From Aradus depressus (taxonomy: Eukaryota; Arthropoda; Insecta; Hemiptera; Aradidae), in assembly GCA_963662175.1 (NCBI GenBank), contig OY759215.1:8669079-8733078 (forward strand): DNA of 64,000 nucleotides, in the 5' to 3' direction. Positions 51,795-63,820 of this stretch are shown piece after piece; positions within the stretch are counted from its first letter, which is position 1; every line of letters begins with the position of its first letter. Position numbers and translations under genes: made by a program. A model generated the notes under the pieces. The model saw only the letters and a program-made list of their open reading frames with translations, made no database searches and was not told the origin of the DNA.

Positions 51795-52786
51795 GGACTG
51801 GCCGGTAGTTCATTTTCCCTGGAACATACTATTATCCATGTCCAACAAAGTCCTAATAAGGAAAAATGTCCCTGCGAAATTCGCAGATTTAGCTTTGAAG
51901 CAATAACTCAAGAGCACAATTCCAATTTAAAGAAAAGATAAATGATAGTAGCGAATAAAAAAAAAATATATATATTAGAAAACGATGCTCAATGGACTTT
52001 CCACGTAGAAATATAGACAGTCTATATTATTATTATTAAGATACATTATAGAGTATACAGACTTATTATATATATGAAAGGATTGCCCCTTTGCTGTGCG
52101 CCATGGAGCAAATCTGCTACCACTGAAAGGTATTTTAATACAGCTGAGTAATTAATTTTAACTTATCCTCTTCACTCAGTTGGTTAGTTGAGATTGTTAT
52201 ATCAAGGACGCATTTATGCATTGGAAATAGCTGCGCAATGGCTAGATTCGATCAATAGGAACCCTCCCACCCCACTAAAAGAATGGATACGCCAAACACC
52301 AGTCAAGCTTCAATAAAAAAAAAAAATCTAAATTTTTGTATAAGATTTCCTCAAGCGGTATGAATGGACACACCCCAGATCGTCTTCAAACATGCGTCTG
52401 GACTACCTTATATAACTAATTTTAAATAGATCTGTGAACCGAAACCTCAATAATATCATACTATACACAGTAAGGGCGCTAAAAATTAGAGGACATTGAA
52501 GTATTTAAATAAAATACCATTTCATTAGAAGTTTTTTCACTATTTTTTTCCATTTAACAGGTTCTATTACTTTGTATTTTATTATTATTATTATTATTAT
52601 TTTCTATTTTCATTAATTTACTTTTTTTAAACTGAATAATGTAGGTATATCAGGCCGAACCCTGAGCCTAAAAGATGTATTTCCTAAAGGCTAATAAAGA
52701 ATTGAATTGAATATTAGATCTGTGATACTTCCGGAAAGATACTTGATTAGATCTCAATAAATAATAATAAAATAAATTATTGTTTT
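50641..52786. other. unassigned stretch
   Basis: Contains (TA)n at 51043-51061, an A-run at 51762-51790 and short AT-rich low-complexity pieces. A part of the R-repeat left end is near 51545-51590. No gene supported. Confidence 0.35.
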
Positions 52787-53135
52787 AGGTTAGGTTAGGT
52801 TTTATGAATCATGCCCGGGCTTTAACTACGAGGTCATATCGCCTACTACCAGAGCGCTCTTTCGTCACTCTGGTGGCCATGAGCCTGACTCTACTGTGGG
52901 AGTCCTAAATTTTGCCTACCCTAAATTTTTATTCATCTAGGGTAGGGGTCTTTAACGAGTACCTGACATCGTACAGGCTCGGGACCATCGCTTAACGTCC
53001 CATCCGAAGGACGGCGTGCTTAAGTTTATTTTACCTCCCAGATAAAATAAACTAAGGGCCTCGGTCGGGCTACGAACCCACGACCTTGAGCTCAGAAGTC
53101 AAGCACGCATACCACTGAGCTACCGGCGCCCTCCG
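52787..53135 (-). mobile_element. tRNA-derived SINE, inverted full-length copy with TTAGG tail
   Basis: Tail TTAGGTTAGGTTAGG-like at 52787-52801, body complete, and head GCTACCGGCGCCCTC at 53119-53133. Box B on the minus strand is GGGTTCGTAGCCCG, box A TAGCTCAGTGGTA. Confidence 0.9.
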
Positions 53136-53607
53136 TTTTATAATATGTAAATTGTATTAAACAATATATATTTGGGATTATAAGTGTAATAAAATGTATA
53201 GTTACAGCGAAAAATTTACGCATAAACTACCGGTTTCGGCATTATACCATCGCCTTACTGAAATTGACAATATTTAAGGAAAAAAAAAATAGTTTATTTA
53301 TTTATTACAATATGTCTGCGATTCTCAATTTAGAATTTATTTTTTAAATCTCTGATGACATTCATAACTTCTCATTTGTTGCAGGATAAAGAAATACGGA
53401 TTTAACTTTTGGTTTACTAACCATTAAGAATGTCAATTACTACAGTATAACGTGTTTTGATTGGTATCAAGAATCATTACTCGATCTCTAATAATATTTA
53501 TAGTTTAAGTATTTATTGATTTCATCAAGTGTTTCCTTTTCTATCAGAACTGTTTTACCGCAGATTATTTGCAATTTTCCTTTCGTATCTTCTTTTTCTT
53601 CACTTCC

Positions 53608-54690
53608 CTAACTAAACGAAGTATAGGGGAAAGTAATGTAATAAGTCTGAATTTCTTGTTTTCCGACCCTCTGATTCCAACAATGAATAAACAATTCCTG
53701 TCTGTCTATCCGTCTTTCAACACAACTCCCGATCAGTGCCGGATTAACACTATTCGATGCCCTATACTAAGCATTCTGAGCTTATGGTGCCCCCGCCTCA
53801 CTATTGATATGATTAACGTTTTACTTATGTTGGCAAGTTCAATACTAAAGCTCCATTGAACAAAACAAAGACAAAATTAATTAAACGAGAAAATAAAAAA
53901 TTAATTTAATAATACACTAAATTTCTCTTTCGTCCAAATACGCCATTCGTTCATCATATACGGGCACTTATTCGTCAGATACTTCTTCTTCCTCAGTATC
54001 ATCATAATCAGGATTTGATATTTGGTCTTCCATCCCAAGTTTACGGCAGGATATGAAAAAAATTATACCGATTGTTTTTATATTTAACAAATTAGCTCCA
54101 TTTTAAATTAAAAATGATAGCAGATTGAAGAACAAATAAAAATAAAAATTGAGAAATAAATAATTATTGAAATATATAACTATTTCAAAAATAGCATTGC
54201 GGACTTGCTGCCCCCGAGACGTGATGCCATAAACAATTGCTTAGTTTGTTTATAGGTTAATCCGGCACTGCTCCCGATAAAATGAATGTATCGAGATGAA
54301 ATTTTATATGTTTAGCCAGAACACTCCTAAGGACGATACCTATTGATTTTCAATCAAATTTGGCCAATTGTAGGGTCAAAGGAAAATTGGGTGGAATAGG
54401 GGAAAGGCATATCACAAAAGCTATAATAACTGCCGACGTAATGAATGTATCGATATATGAATTTCATACTTAAGTTTAAATTCTACTACACATATTGATT
54501 TGCAGCAAAATTGGCGGAAGGAAGGATGGGTATCGATACAATATTTAGTACGAGGAAGCAGAAGTCCGTATGCAAATCAACTATTGATTTTTCACCCAAA
54601 CGGTCGATTTGTTTTAGGAGAGCAAAAACTTATTGATAATTCGTACTGGCGAAGTACATTGCCAGTGATTTACCGACTTTTTTCTATTTC
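53608..54690 (+). repeat. R repeat, split by a hAT MITE
   Basis: Left end CTAAACGAAGTATAGGGGAA at 53610 and right end GAAGTACATTGCCAGTGATT near 54655. The sequence CTCCCGAT|AAAATGAATGTATCGA is interrupted by the element at 53734-54270. Confidence 0.75.
53734..54270. mobile_element. hAT-type MITE with perfect 8-bp TSD
   Basis: TIRs CAGTGCCGGATTAAC and GTTAATCCGGCACTG. CTCCCGAT flanks both ends (53726-53733 and 54271-54278). The 8-bp TSD and CAG start define the hAT superfamily. 537 bp, no transposase. Confidence 0.92.
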
Positions 54691-55571
54691 CATATTTATT
54701 AAACTCCATGTTTCGATGTTGTTATCTCATTGCTCCACCGTTTTTTTAAAATGCATCTGATTAGCCGTTCAGACATTTTTGTAACGACTTATGTATTTTT
54801 AACGATGGAGAAATTGTTCGATGGCGATTTGATTGCTTGAAGCGATTTCATTTTATTCGAAAGGATTTGAACCCCTAAAGATAAACTACCAATTCTGAAC
54901 TTTAAATTGCTTTTTAACTTGTTCTATAGGAATTATCTTGTATTGTTACAATATATTCATTCAGAGAGTTATGGTTTTCAGATTGGCAATAACCGCACCC
55001 GGGTTCTTCCATTCTTCCCAAACAGTGTAGTATTTTTTTTAACGAATAACGTTTATAAATTCTTCTGTTGTCCTCCAGACATATATTTCATAATGTCCGC
55101 CGTCCTAAGAGTTCATACTATTATTTATGAATATAAGTTTTACGTTTTTTTGTTTCTCTCATTTAAGTTCTAATATTTATAAGACTGGAATCCAGATGAA
55201 TTTCGTCATAACTCAATCTTCAGCACTTTTTTACCTAATAAATAGCTCATTAAAATAAATTCCAAAAAACATTTTGAAAAAATGAACAAGATTGACTTTG
55301 GCGCGGAATAGCCGAATATAAAAGCAATATTAATAAACATAACGGAATATTTTGCTCTCCTAAAACATTATTCATGATTATAATAAGGTAAGAGATCTCA
55401 AAAAATCCTTTGAAATGGAAGGTAAAATGGAAAAATAACAGACATTAAAGTAAGTTGGAATAATTTATTTCAAGAAAACATAGAAATAGAAATTTCATAA
55501 AACAACATTATTTGAATATTACACAATTTCATATTTGAAAACATTTGAAAAAATCTGTACAGGTTATAATA

Positions 55572-57178
55572 TACGGGGTGTCCAAAAAGTATGGAAACGG
55601 TCGAATTTCACGAAAATTTCAGGTCCAAATGCAAAAACAAAAAAATACGTGTCCAAAATTTTTTCAAAAGCTATTTAACGACACCAATATTGACCCCCCC
55701 CCCCCCACCCCACCCCCTGTGGGTGAGGCAGGGGGCAACTTTGGAAAGTTAAATAGGAAACCCTATTTTTTATTGCAGATTCGGGTTTCTTGCATCAAAA
55801 TACGTAAGTTTTGTTCGAAACATTTATCTCGATTTGCATCAGATCATGTCGTAATCGTAATGATAAGGTTTTTTCCCGATTTCAAGAGAAAAAACCTCTT
55901 AAGGTGAGGCTCCTTGCCTCTCACAGTCGGGGTGCTTGTTTAAGGTGAGGCCCCTTGCCTCTCACCGTCGGGGTGCTTGTTTAAGGTGAGGCCCCTTGCC
56001 TCTCACCGTCGGGGTTCTTGTTTAAGGTGAGGCCACTTGCCTCTCACCGCCGGGGTTCTTGTTTAAGGTGAGGCCCCTTGCCTCTCACCGTCGGGGTGCT
56101 TGTTTAAGGTGAGGCCCCTTGCCTCTCCCCGTCGGGGTGCCTGTTTAAGGTGAGGCCCCTTGCCTCTCACCGTCGGGGTTCTTGTTTAAGGTGAGGCCCC
56201 TTGCCTCTCACCGTCGGGGTTCTTGTTTAAGGTGAGGCCCCTTGCCTCTCACCGTCGGGGTGCTTGTTTAAGGTGAGGCCCCTTGCCTCTCACCGTCGGG
56301 GTGCCTGTTTAAGGTGAGGCCCCTTGCCTCTCACCGTCGGGGTTCTTGTTTAAGGTGAGGCCCCTTGCCTTTCACCGTCGGGGTTCTTGTTTAAGGTGAG
56401 GCCCCTTGCCTCTCACCGTCGGGGTGCTTGTTTAAGGTGAGGCCCCTTGCCTCTCACCGTCGGGGTGCCTGTTTAAGGTGAGGCCCCTTGCCTCTCACCG
56501 TCGGGGTGCTTGTTTAAGGTGAGGCCCCTTGCCTCTCACCGTCGGGGTGCCTGTTTAAGGTGAGGCCCCTTGCCTCTCACCGTCGGGGTTCTTGTTTAAG
56601 GTGAGGCCCCTTGCCTCTCACCGTCGGGGTTCTTGTTTAAGGTGAGGCCCCTTGCCTCTCACCGTCGGGGTGCTTGTTTAAGGTGAGGCCCCTTGCCTCT
56701 CACCGTCGGGGTGCCTGTTTAAGGTGAGGCCCCTTGCCTCTCACCGTCGGGGTTCTTGTTTAAGGTGAGGCCCCTTGCCTCTCACCGTCGGGGTGCCTGT
56801 TTAAGGTGAGGCCCCTTGCCTCTCACCGTCGGGGTGCTTGTTTAAGGTGAGGCCCCTTGCCTCTCACCACGTAGGTAATAACGGCGGGTTCCTCAATTAA
56901 TAAGATGTTCAAACTGATGCCCTTCAACTACTTGACAGCGTCCCAATCTTACTTTATAACATAATGTTTTGCCTACATTATTTAATACCGTTATTAATTC
57001 CGTTCAACTTTTCAAAGTTGCCCCCTGCCTCACCCACAGGGGGTGGGGTGGGGGGGTCAATATTGGTGTCGTTAAATAGCTTTTGAAAAAATATTGGACA
57101 CGTGTTTTTTTGTTTTTGCATTTGGACCTGAAATTTTCGTGAAATTCGACTGTTTCCATACTTTTTGGACACCATGTA
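55572..57178. mobile_element. TA-flanked MITE with ~180-bp TIRs enclosing a minisatellite
   Basis: The left (55572-55755) and right (about 57003-57178) ends are inverted copies, starting with TAC then GGTGTCCAAAAAGTATGGAA. Dinucleotide TA sits outside each end, as in the Tc1/mariner group. Both arms contain the CCCCACCC/GGGTGGGG block and AATATTGGTGTCGTTAAATA. No transposase remains; the interior is mostly the 41-bp array. Confidence 0.75.
55899..56869. repeat. 41-bp minisatellite, ~24 units, higher-order arrangement
   Basis: The unit starts TTAAGGTGAGGCCCCTTGCC and repeats every 41 bp. Unit variants differ at the end: GTGCTTGT (A), GTGCCTGT (B), GTTCTTGT (C). The observed order is AACCABCCABCCABABCCABCBA, so an ABCC four-unit block of 164 bp recurs. 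Confidence 0.95.
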
Positions 57179-58319
57179 TATAATTTTTTACTATATTGAC
57201 TATACAAACATGTATCACAGTTAGTTACTTGACACACACCATATAATGCGGTAGTGTGCGGCCTAAGAAACAAATCTAAAGAAATTAATGCTACTAAATC
57301 TCAGTGGGGTACGACGAAAATGATTGGTAAAACTTAAATTATATTTAAATTGTGATTTTATTTTTTTTGTGGTGAGTAACGGTTTTGTTTTTTCGATACT
57401 GTAATACAAACAGTTTTAATTTTTTTCGGGCACATAAGATAGTGTGGCTATGAACTTGCTATACCACAGAGCAGGGGTCGGCAACCTTTCGCCGCATTAA
57501 GGCCTATCTTTGCAAGTGCGAACCGCATAATGCATTCGTTTTTCGAGCTGAGTTCGTTTATATAAATAATGAGTATAATAAATAAGGTATGCACAAACAA
57601 GAAAATTTAACAAACCGTCTTCGTTAGTTTATACAGAGCATTTTCTAGGTCTAACAGCTAAACGTTGGGCATAAAGCTTCTTCATCTAACCGAAATATTT
57701 ACAGGAACTAGGGTAAAGCTGCTGAATTTCTTTATTTAAGCGTTATTTGCAAAATCCAAATACTCTTAAGTAATGAGGTTATATTTTCATCCGATTTTCG
57801 CGAAAATCTAATCATTTAATATATATATAATTTATAATTTTAATTTAACGCACACTGTTGCTCCGATCAAGGAGTAATAACAAGCCGAATAAGACCAAAA
57901 TGCATGGCCCAATTTTTCGGCCGAGCACAATACTTTCTCCAGGTATTGAATACATTTACGGATAATTTATTTAGCTAAAGTTTTGATATTTTTAAAACTT
58001 GAATGAGTTAAATCCTTCTTTTTTTAAATAATAAAAAAAAATTATAAATAAACCTAAATACCCTTCAAGCGTAGAATCCAATGCACAGCACCATCGTATT
58101 AAATTTATCACAGCTATACTTTCTGGAGTTCCAAGATTTACATTCCAGAGTTCTGAAAAATAAAACAATATATTACTTGATATAAACTCAAACATGGGGC
58201 TTAATAAGGCTAATAAATTAATAAATCACATTGAAGGGTTCCATAGGTGAATGCGATTAATTCTGCGTAAGCCAACTCCTTGAAAATTCAATAATCCCAT
58301 GGTTTTATATTATATATAT
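57179..58319. other. unassigned, with an isolated hAT-like end
   Basis: At 57472 CAGGGGTCGGCAACCTTTCG looks like the 5' terminus of a hAT transposon. No matching opposite end was found, so it is a fragment. Confidence 0.4.
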
Positions 58320-59216
58320 TGTAGCGGTCTATGTGACCCTACATGGATGTATGAGAGTAGAGGGGAGTATTACTGCCGACTAGACCACGCCTACTAGAGA
58401 TGCATAGGGGTTATCCGTATTGCATTTTTTTCTGTCAATAAAATTAAATAATGTTGATGATTGGCCTGCATAAAAATAATGATGTAAACCTGTGATGTCA
58501 TGAAGTTGTATAAAAAAAATAAATATGTTAATGGTTTTAAAAGAAAAAAAAATTGAAAAGGCACTGAAACATGTGACCAATGAAATGTCGACATGATATA
58601 AGGAGGCCATGTTTTCTAGGCATGGTAAAAAAAAAGAGGGTTGTTCGTTGTGAGAGTGTCAGTGGGGAGGTGCTTAGAGGAGTGACATACTAATAAAAAT
58701 GTGTTTAGTGAACGAGTGATATGCCTGAGGACCCGGAAGCACCGCTAAAGAGTATCACGTTATGATCGATGGTCATGTGATGACGAGACATTGAACGAGA
58801 GTACGAAATTCGAGAGAACAGAACATGATATAATTCAAGGGATAAACCCCAGAAGTCAGAAGGCAACGCGATGGACATACCTGCAACCTATTTTCGCAAA
58901 TGAAACAACAACTGGATCATCTCGCCATCAGTTGGAATATTTCAAGCCTGTATGTGTGGTAAATCTATGTGTGTACTCCATGTAACTAACACCAAATTCT
59001 TTTATAAAAAAAAATATAGATAAAAAAGGAAATTTTAAGATATAAAATAAACTAATTTAAGAAAAATGTAATTTATTGTTCATTATTTCTTTTAATGTTA
59101 TAGCAACCATTTAATCTCATCTTTTTTATTATGAATTTATGAATGTAACTTCGTTTTATAGTATCTTTTTCTTATCGCAAATTGAAAAAATTCAATAGGT
59201 AAAAACTACCGTTACA
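58320..59216 (+). mobile_element. probable solo LTR
   Basis: Begins TGTAGCGG and ends CCGTTACA, short inverted TG...CA termini, with ATAT on both sides as a possible 4-bp duplication. The 897-bp body has no long frame. The outer flanks share a longer ATGGTTTTATATTATAT (about 58299 and 59222), so the exact duplication is ambiguous. Confidence 0.45.
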
Positions 59217-61182
59217 ATATATATGGTTTTATATTATATGTATCGACCGGACTAAAATAACTTATAAATCAAATAAAATAAAATAGAAGTAATGTTCAGT
59301 GTAGGTGCCAACGATAGACTGAATAATGACCTTGCCTTTGAAACCAAAGGAACAGGGTTTCAGTCCCGACACGTTAGCAGTAATGTAGACTAAAAGAGAA
59401 ATTCCCAGAATTTCATGTTTTTAGACCCCTTTTCCTGAATCTGAAAATTTGAATTTCTATATATATATAAATATATTGGTTTGTATATGGCAAAAATAAA
59501 ATAGTAGTATCGAGTCGATATTATTCACCTAAAATTCAATTTGAAAGACAACTAAAGAAATGTCGTAGTTAGAGGGTTCTGGATATAAATATAAAATTTC
59601 TTGTCGATACATTCATTCTATCGGCAGTTATCGTGTTCACAAACAGACAGATATATATATATTTTTTTTTTCATTTTTGAATCAGGAGCTCGGAAGACAT
59701 GAAATTCCGCATCGAATTTCTGACAGATTACATAACATTTCCTACATTTCATATAGCTGGGAAAGTAAAAAAGTTATATATATAATATATATTATATGTA
59801 TATGTCTAATTGAATTAAATTTAAAAAATCAGTAAAACTGAAAAGCACGGCCAAGTACGAGCAGTTAGTTGTGATTATCAGTTAGTAAACTGGAATTGGT
59901 TAGAAAACTGGGACAGGTTTGACCACGTAATAACAAACACAAACTTTTTTCTTCTTATTATCAATTTCCTGAATGTATTTTATCGTTGCTGTATTTTTTT
60001 CGTTATCGTTATAATATTGGGTTATTTTTTATTATATATATATTTTTCTATAGATCACATGATATTTATTATACATTTGAAAAAATTCATATATTAACAT
60101 TGATGGCGTCATCCGGACGCCCGGACACTGAAAAAGGAAAAAAAAAGTTATTTTTTGACAATTTTGGCCCTTCGAAACTTGGTCAAAAATGATTCTTTTG
60201 GCTACTTTTTTTTTTTTTTTTTTTTTTTTGTTCAGCTCGGTAACACAGCAGTGTCTTTCGACATTTTTTTCGGACTTGGCCACAGACACTGCCGTGTCTC
60301 TTGATATTCAGTCACAGCAGCCAATGAGAAGGGAGGGTTACGAGGGAGAGTAGGCACTTTACAGACAAACTTTCCTACGATTATAGCCTGTTGTTTGTTG
60401 TTTTTTTTTTCAATTTGATAGTTCTGAGATCAAAATCCTTTTCCTTCTAAACCTCAATTATCGTACAGCACAGGGTGTCCTCAAATAAGAAGGCCAACTT
60501 TTGATAACTTCTAAACTCCTACAGACAACCAATTTTTAGATCTGATAAAACTTTTGGTGAATCATCTCAACTTACACGTGGGGCTATTAAAAGTTTTAAA
60601 ATCCCAAGTTTCAAAGGGTAAAATGATTTTTGAAAGTTGTGATTTCTTTTCAACTTTTATTGCTTGTTTTATTGTTTTGTGTGTCAGTACAGAGAAAGGC
60701 GTTTATCCAAATATTTTTTGGTTCATTAGATATAAGCTAATAACATTTGCTTCTTTTTCAACAATAATTTCCATTTAATTTGTATTATTTCTCTTAAAAC
60801 TTTATAAAATCAGACCTTCGCAAACGATATTTCAAATTAAAATACTATTTTTTTTTTTTTTTTGGACAGTTTGAGCGGAAGAATTTAATGAAGAAGCCCG
60901 ACATTTTCAATATTTTTCATTGTAATCTAGACTTTCACTTCTTAAATTTATAAAAATAAAATTCAAATTTTATGTCCTTATGTTTCAAATAAACGGACGG
61001 ATCGGGATGAAACTTGACACAATTTTATACTAGGTGTGCAATACATTCTGCTGTTTGCAAAAACTGAGCTGAATCAGACATATCTGTATAAAAAACTCAG
61101 TTAATGTTTTAATAATTATCAGTAACTTATCACCTTGTATGTTCTTTATGAATATATTAATACTTTAAATATTATATATATA
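59217..61182. other. unassigned, with an inverted R-repeat piece
   Basis: 59570-59770 is an R-repeat left half on the minus strand (ACATTCATTCTATCGGCAGT, then GGAAGACATGAAATTCCGCA). A T-run at 60208-60230 and low-complexity tracts occur. No gene supported. Confidence 0.45.
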
Positions 61183-61530
61183 GAGGGCGCCGGTAGCTCA
61201 GTGGTATGCGTGCTTGACTTCTGAGCTCAAGGTCGTGGGTTCGTAGCCCGACCGAGGCCCTTAGTTTATTTTATCTGGGAGGTAAAATAAACTTAAGCAC
61301 GCCGTCCTTCGGATGGGACGTTAAGCGATGGTCCCGAGCCTGTACGATGTCAGGTACTCGTTAAAGACCCCTGCCCTAGGTGAATAAAAATTTAGGGTAG
61401 GCAAAATTTAGGACTCCCACAGTAGAGTCGGGCTCATGTCCACCAGAGTGACGAAAGAGCGCTCTGGTAGTAGGCGATATGACCTCGTAGTTAAAGCCCG
61501 GGCATGAGTCATAAAACCTAACCTAACCTA
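61183..61530 (+). mobile_element. tRNA-derived SINE, best full-length copy
   Basis: Head GAGGGCGCCGGTAGCTCAGT with box A (TAGCTCAGTGG) and box B (GGTTCGTAGCC), a ~250-bp body, and the tail AACCTAACCTAACCTA. Flanked by TTATATATATA on both sides. Confidence 0.92.
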
Positions 61531-61539
61531 TTATATATA

Positions 61540-61806
61540 TATAGGTTAGGTTAGGTTAGGTTTTATGACTCATGCCCGGGCTTTAACTACGAGGTCATAT
61601 CGCCTACTACCAGAGCGCTCTTTCGTCACTCTGGTGGACATGAGCCCGACTCTACTGTGGGAGTCCTAAATTTTGCCTACCCTAAATTTTTATTCATCTA
61701 GGGTAGGGGTCTTTAACGAGTACCTGACATCGTACAGGCTCGGGACCATCGCTTAACGTCCCATCCGAAGGACGGCGTGCTTAAGTTTATTTTACCTCCC
61801 AGATAA
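61540..61806 (-). mobile_element. tRNA-derived SINE, inverted, head missing
   Basis: Tail GGTTAGGTTAGGTTTTATGA next to the tail of the preceding copy, body to CTCCCAGATAA, then TTATATATATA. The tRNA-like head is absent (5' truncated). Confidence 0.9.
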
Positions 61807-62289
61807 TTATATATATATTTCAATTGAATTCAATGGATTTTTTCTAGCCTTTTTGTAGACAACAACAGCTGTGAATATTTTTATCGAAAAAAAGTCGAAG
61901 TTTGTACGTTAGAAAACTGAAAAAAACGGCTCAAAAAAAGTGGTGTCCGATGGTAAACCGAAAAGGGCTTCGCTCGGATTTTTACATTTGAAATCGGAAA
62001 ATTCTATTTTGCGCGAGAATTTTGTCTCTCACTACCATCGTGGCAAATTTCAATGTGATCGGTAAAAGGGTTTAGGAGGAGTACGAGTACAACGAAATAC
62101 ATGAGTCGCCTAAGAAAGAGCTTCGTAAACTCAGCTCAATCATCTAAGCATGCTTTAGTGAAGGTTTGGTCTCGAAATTGTCAACATGTGTTTAATAAAA
62201 ATTATACAAATTCAAGAAAACACAATGGGGTATATTTTTTGTTATGTTTGTTTAATTGCTGTCTTTTAATAAAACGGACGATAATGGAA

Positions 62290-62425
62290 AGCCTTAGAAA
62301 ACTGCCGATATAATGAATGTATACATTTTTTAATCCAAACGGTCGATTGGTTTTGGAGGAAAATCTAAAATGTAATTAATTAATTTGTGCCGGGGAAGTA
62401 CATTGTCGATGATTTTTTAGATACA
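62290..62425 (+). repeat. R repeat, right end only
   Basis: CTGCCGATATAATGAATGTA and GGGGAAGTACATTGTCGATG. Confidence 0.6.
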
Positions 62426-62486
62426 GTAGACTCCTTCATATTTAAACTGATGAATTAAACCACTAGACTAGACCAGTGGTTATATG

Positions 62487-63028
62487 CAGGGGCGTAGCCA
62501 GGGGGGGGGGGGGGCACGTGCCCCTCCCCCTGGCCAGAGCAAAGACCAAGATAACAAAAAATGTGTTTTGCTTAAATGTACATGTACAAAACAAGTCATA
62601 TTACATTTATTTAAATATACATGAATTCGATTTTTTAATATAATTATCATTTATGTTACACTTTATACCCTTAAAGCTGATTTTACATGCGCAGTAAAAA
62701 TGCAAAGCGCAGCAGCAGCAAATGCACGCTATTGGCTGTGAGTCATTTAATTCTAAAAGCACAGAAGCCACAGCGTGCATTTGCTGCTGCTGCGCATTGC
62801 ATTGTTGCTGCTCATGTAAAGTCAGCTTAAGTATTACAGTCAGTGGTCACCTCAGGGGGAGCTTCTAGGGGTCCGAGTCTCCAAAATTAATTTCAAAAAG
62901 TCTGCAGCGCTAACCATGGAAACTGCGGACTGCGCCCTCGGCAGTCTATACCCCCCCCCCCCCCCCCCCCCCTCTCTACTGTAGTCTAACTTTGCCCCTC
63001 CCTGCTCAAAATCCTGGCTACGCCCCTG
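62487..63028. mobile_element. hAT-type MITE with internal foldback
   Basis: TIRs CAGGGGCGTAGCCAGG and CCTGGCTACGCCCCTG. The 8-bp flanks GTTATATG and GTCATATA are similar (6 of 8). Inside, about 62668-62832 is itself a palindrome (GCTGATTTTACATG with CATGTAAAGTCAGC; GCAGCAGCAGCAAATGCACGC with its complement), perhaps a nested element. G- and C-runs lie next to both ends. Confidence 0.8.
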
Positions 63029-63820
63029 GTCATATATGTACACATATGGCATTTACATATTCTAAAATATCAGCCATTTACTAGCTTATGTTGGCGTTGT
63101 CCGTGTGGTAAGTCACAACTTTTCAACTTTATTTTGAATCTACTATCATCGAAATGACGAATCAACATTAAAATCATTGAAATTCATTGCATTGTCTTGG
63201 TTTTGTTCATAATAGAGATAGTGACGGACGCTAAACCTAGTTGTTAATAAGTAGTAATGAGCTGTTAGTTAAAAAAGTGAATGGGTATATTGTTTCTTTC
63301 TATATATACTAAAACGTTCATAATATACAATATACATACATAGTATATACAGTATAATACAACAGGAATATACCCCGAACTGGAAAAGAGGGTTCGTTTG
63401 AAGGATATTTTCTTTTTTATATATTTTTTCTGATATCAAAAGATGTTTAGTCTAACTTTCATTTACAAAAGTTAAATTAACTGACGATATTAATTAAACT
63501 GAGGTGGTGTAAGACAAACGGATATATTCCACCCTTTTACCGGAGTTAGCTGTGTTTGATTTCCAATCATATGAAGCTAACAATTTCATCCAGACATCTT
63601 GAAAATCTAGTTATATTGTTTATTCTTTTGGGTCGTAACAAATTTAACATTCAATTCAAATGATGTTAGTCAGTTATTTTGAAATCAAGAATTTGATCTG
63701 AAAACTGAAAAAAAAGAACAGTTTTCCCGAGGATGTTGAAAGTGTTGTGAGAATGTGGATTAAGCTGAAAAAAAAGTAAGTATAGATACTTAGTAAAAAG
63801 ATCAATGATATAGTTAGTTA
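63029..63820. other. unassigned stretch
   Basis: AT-rich, with short ATA-repeats near 63300-63360. Nothing recognised. Confidence 0.4.

Noticed and set aside
55899..56869. Regular GC-rich repeat array that at first looks like a CRISPR
   Set aside because: Units are contiguous 41-bp repeats with no unique spacers, inside a eukaryotic MITE.
61183..61260. tRNA gene-like head with box A and box B
   Set aside because: It is followed by the SINE body and recurs with it at several loci; no acceptor-stem pairing across the expected 73 bases.
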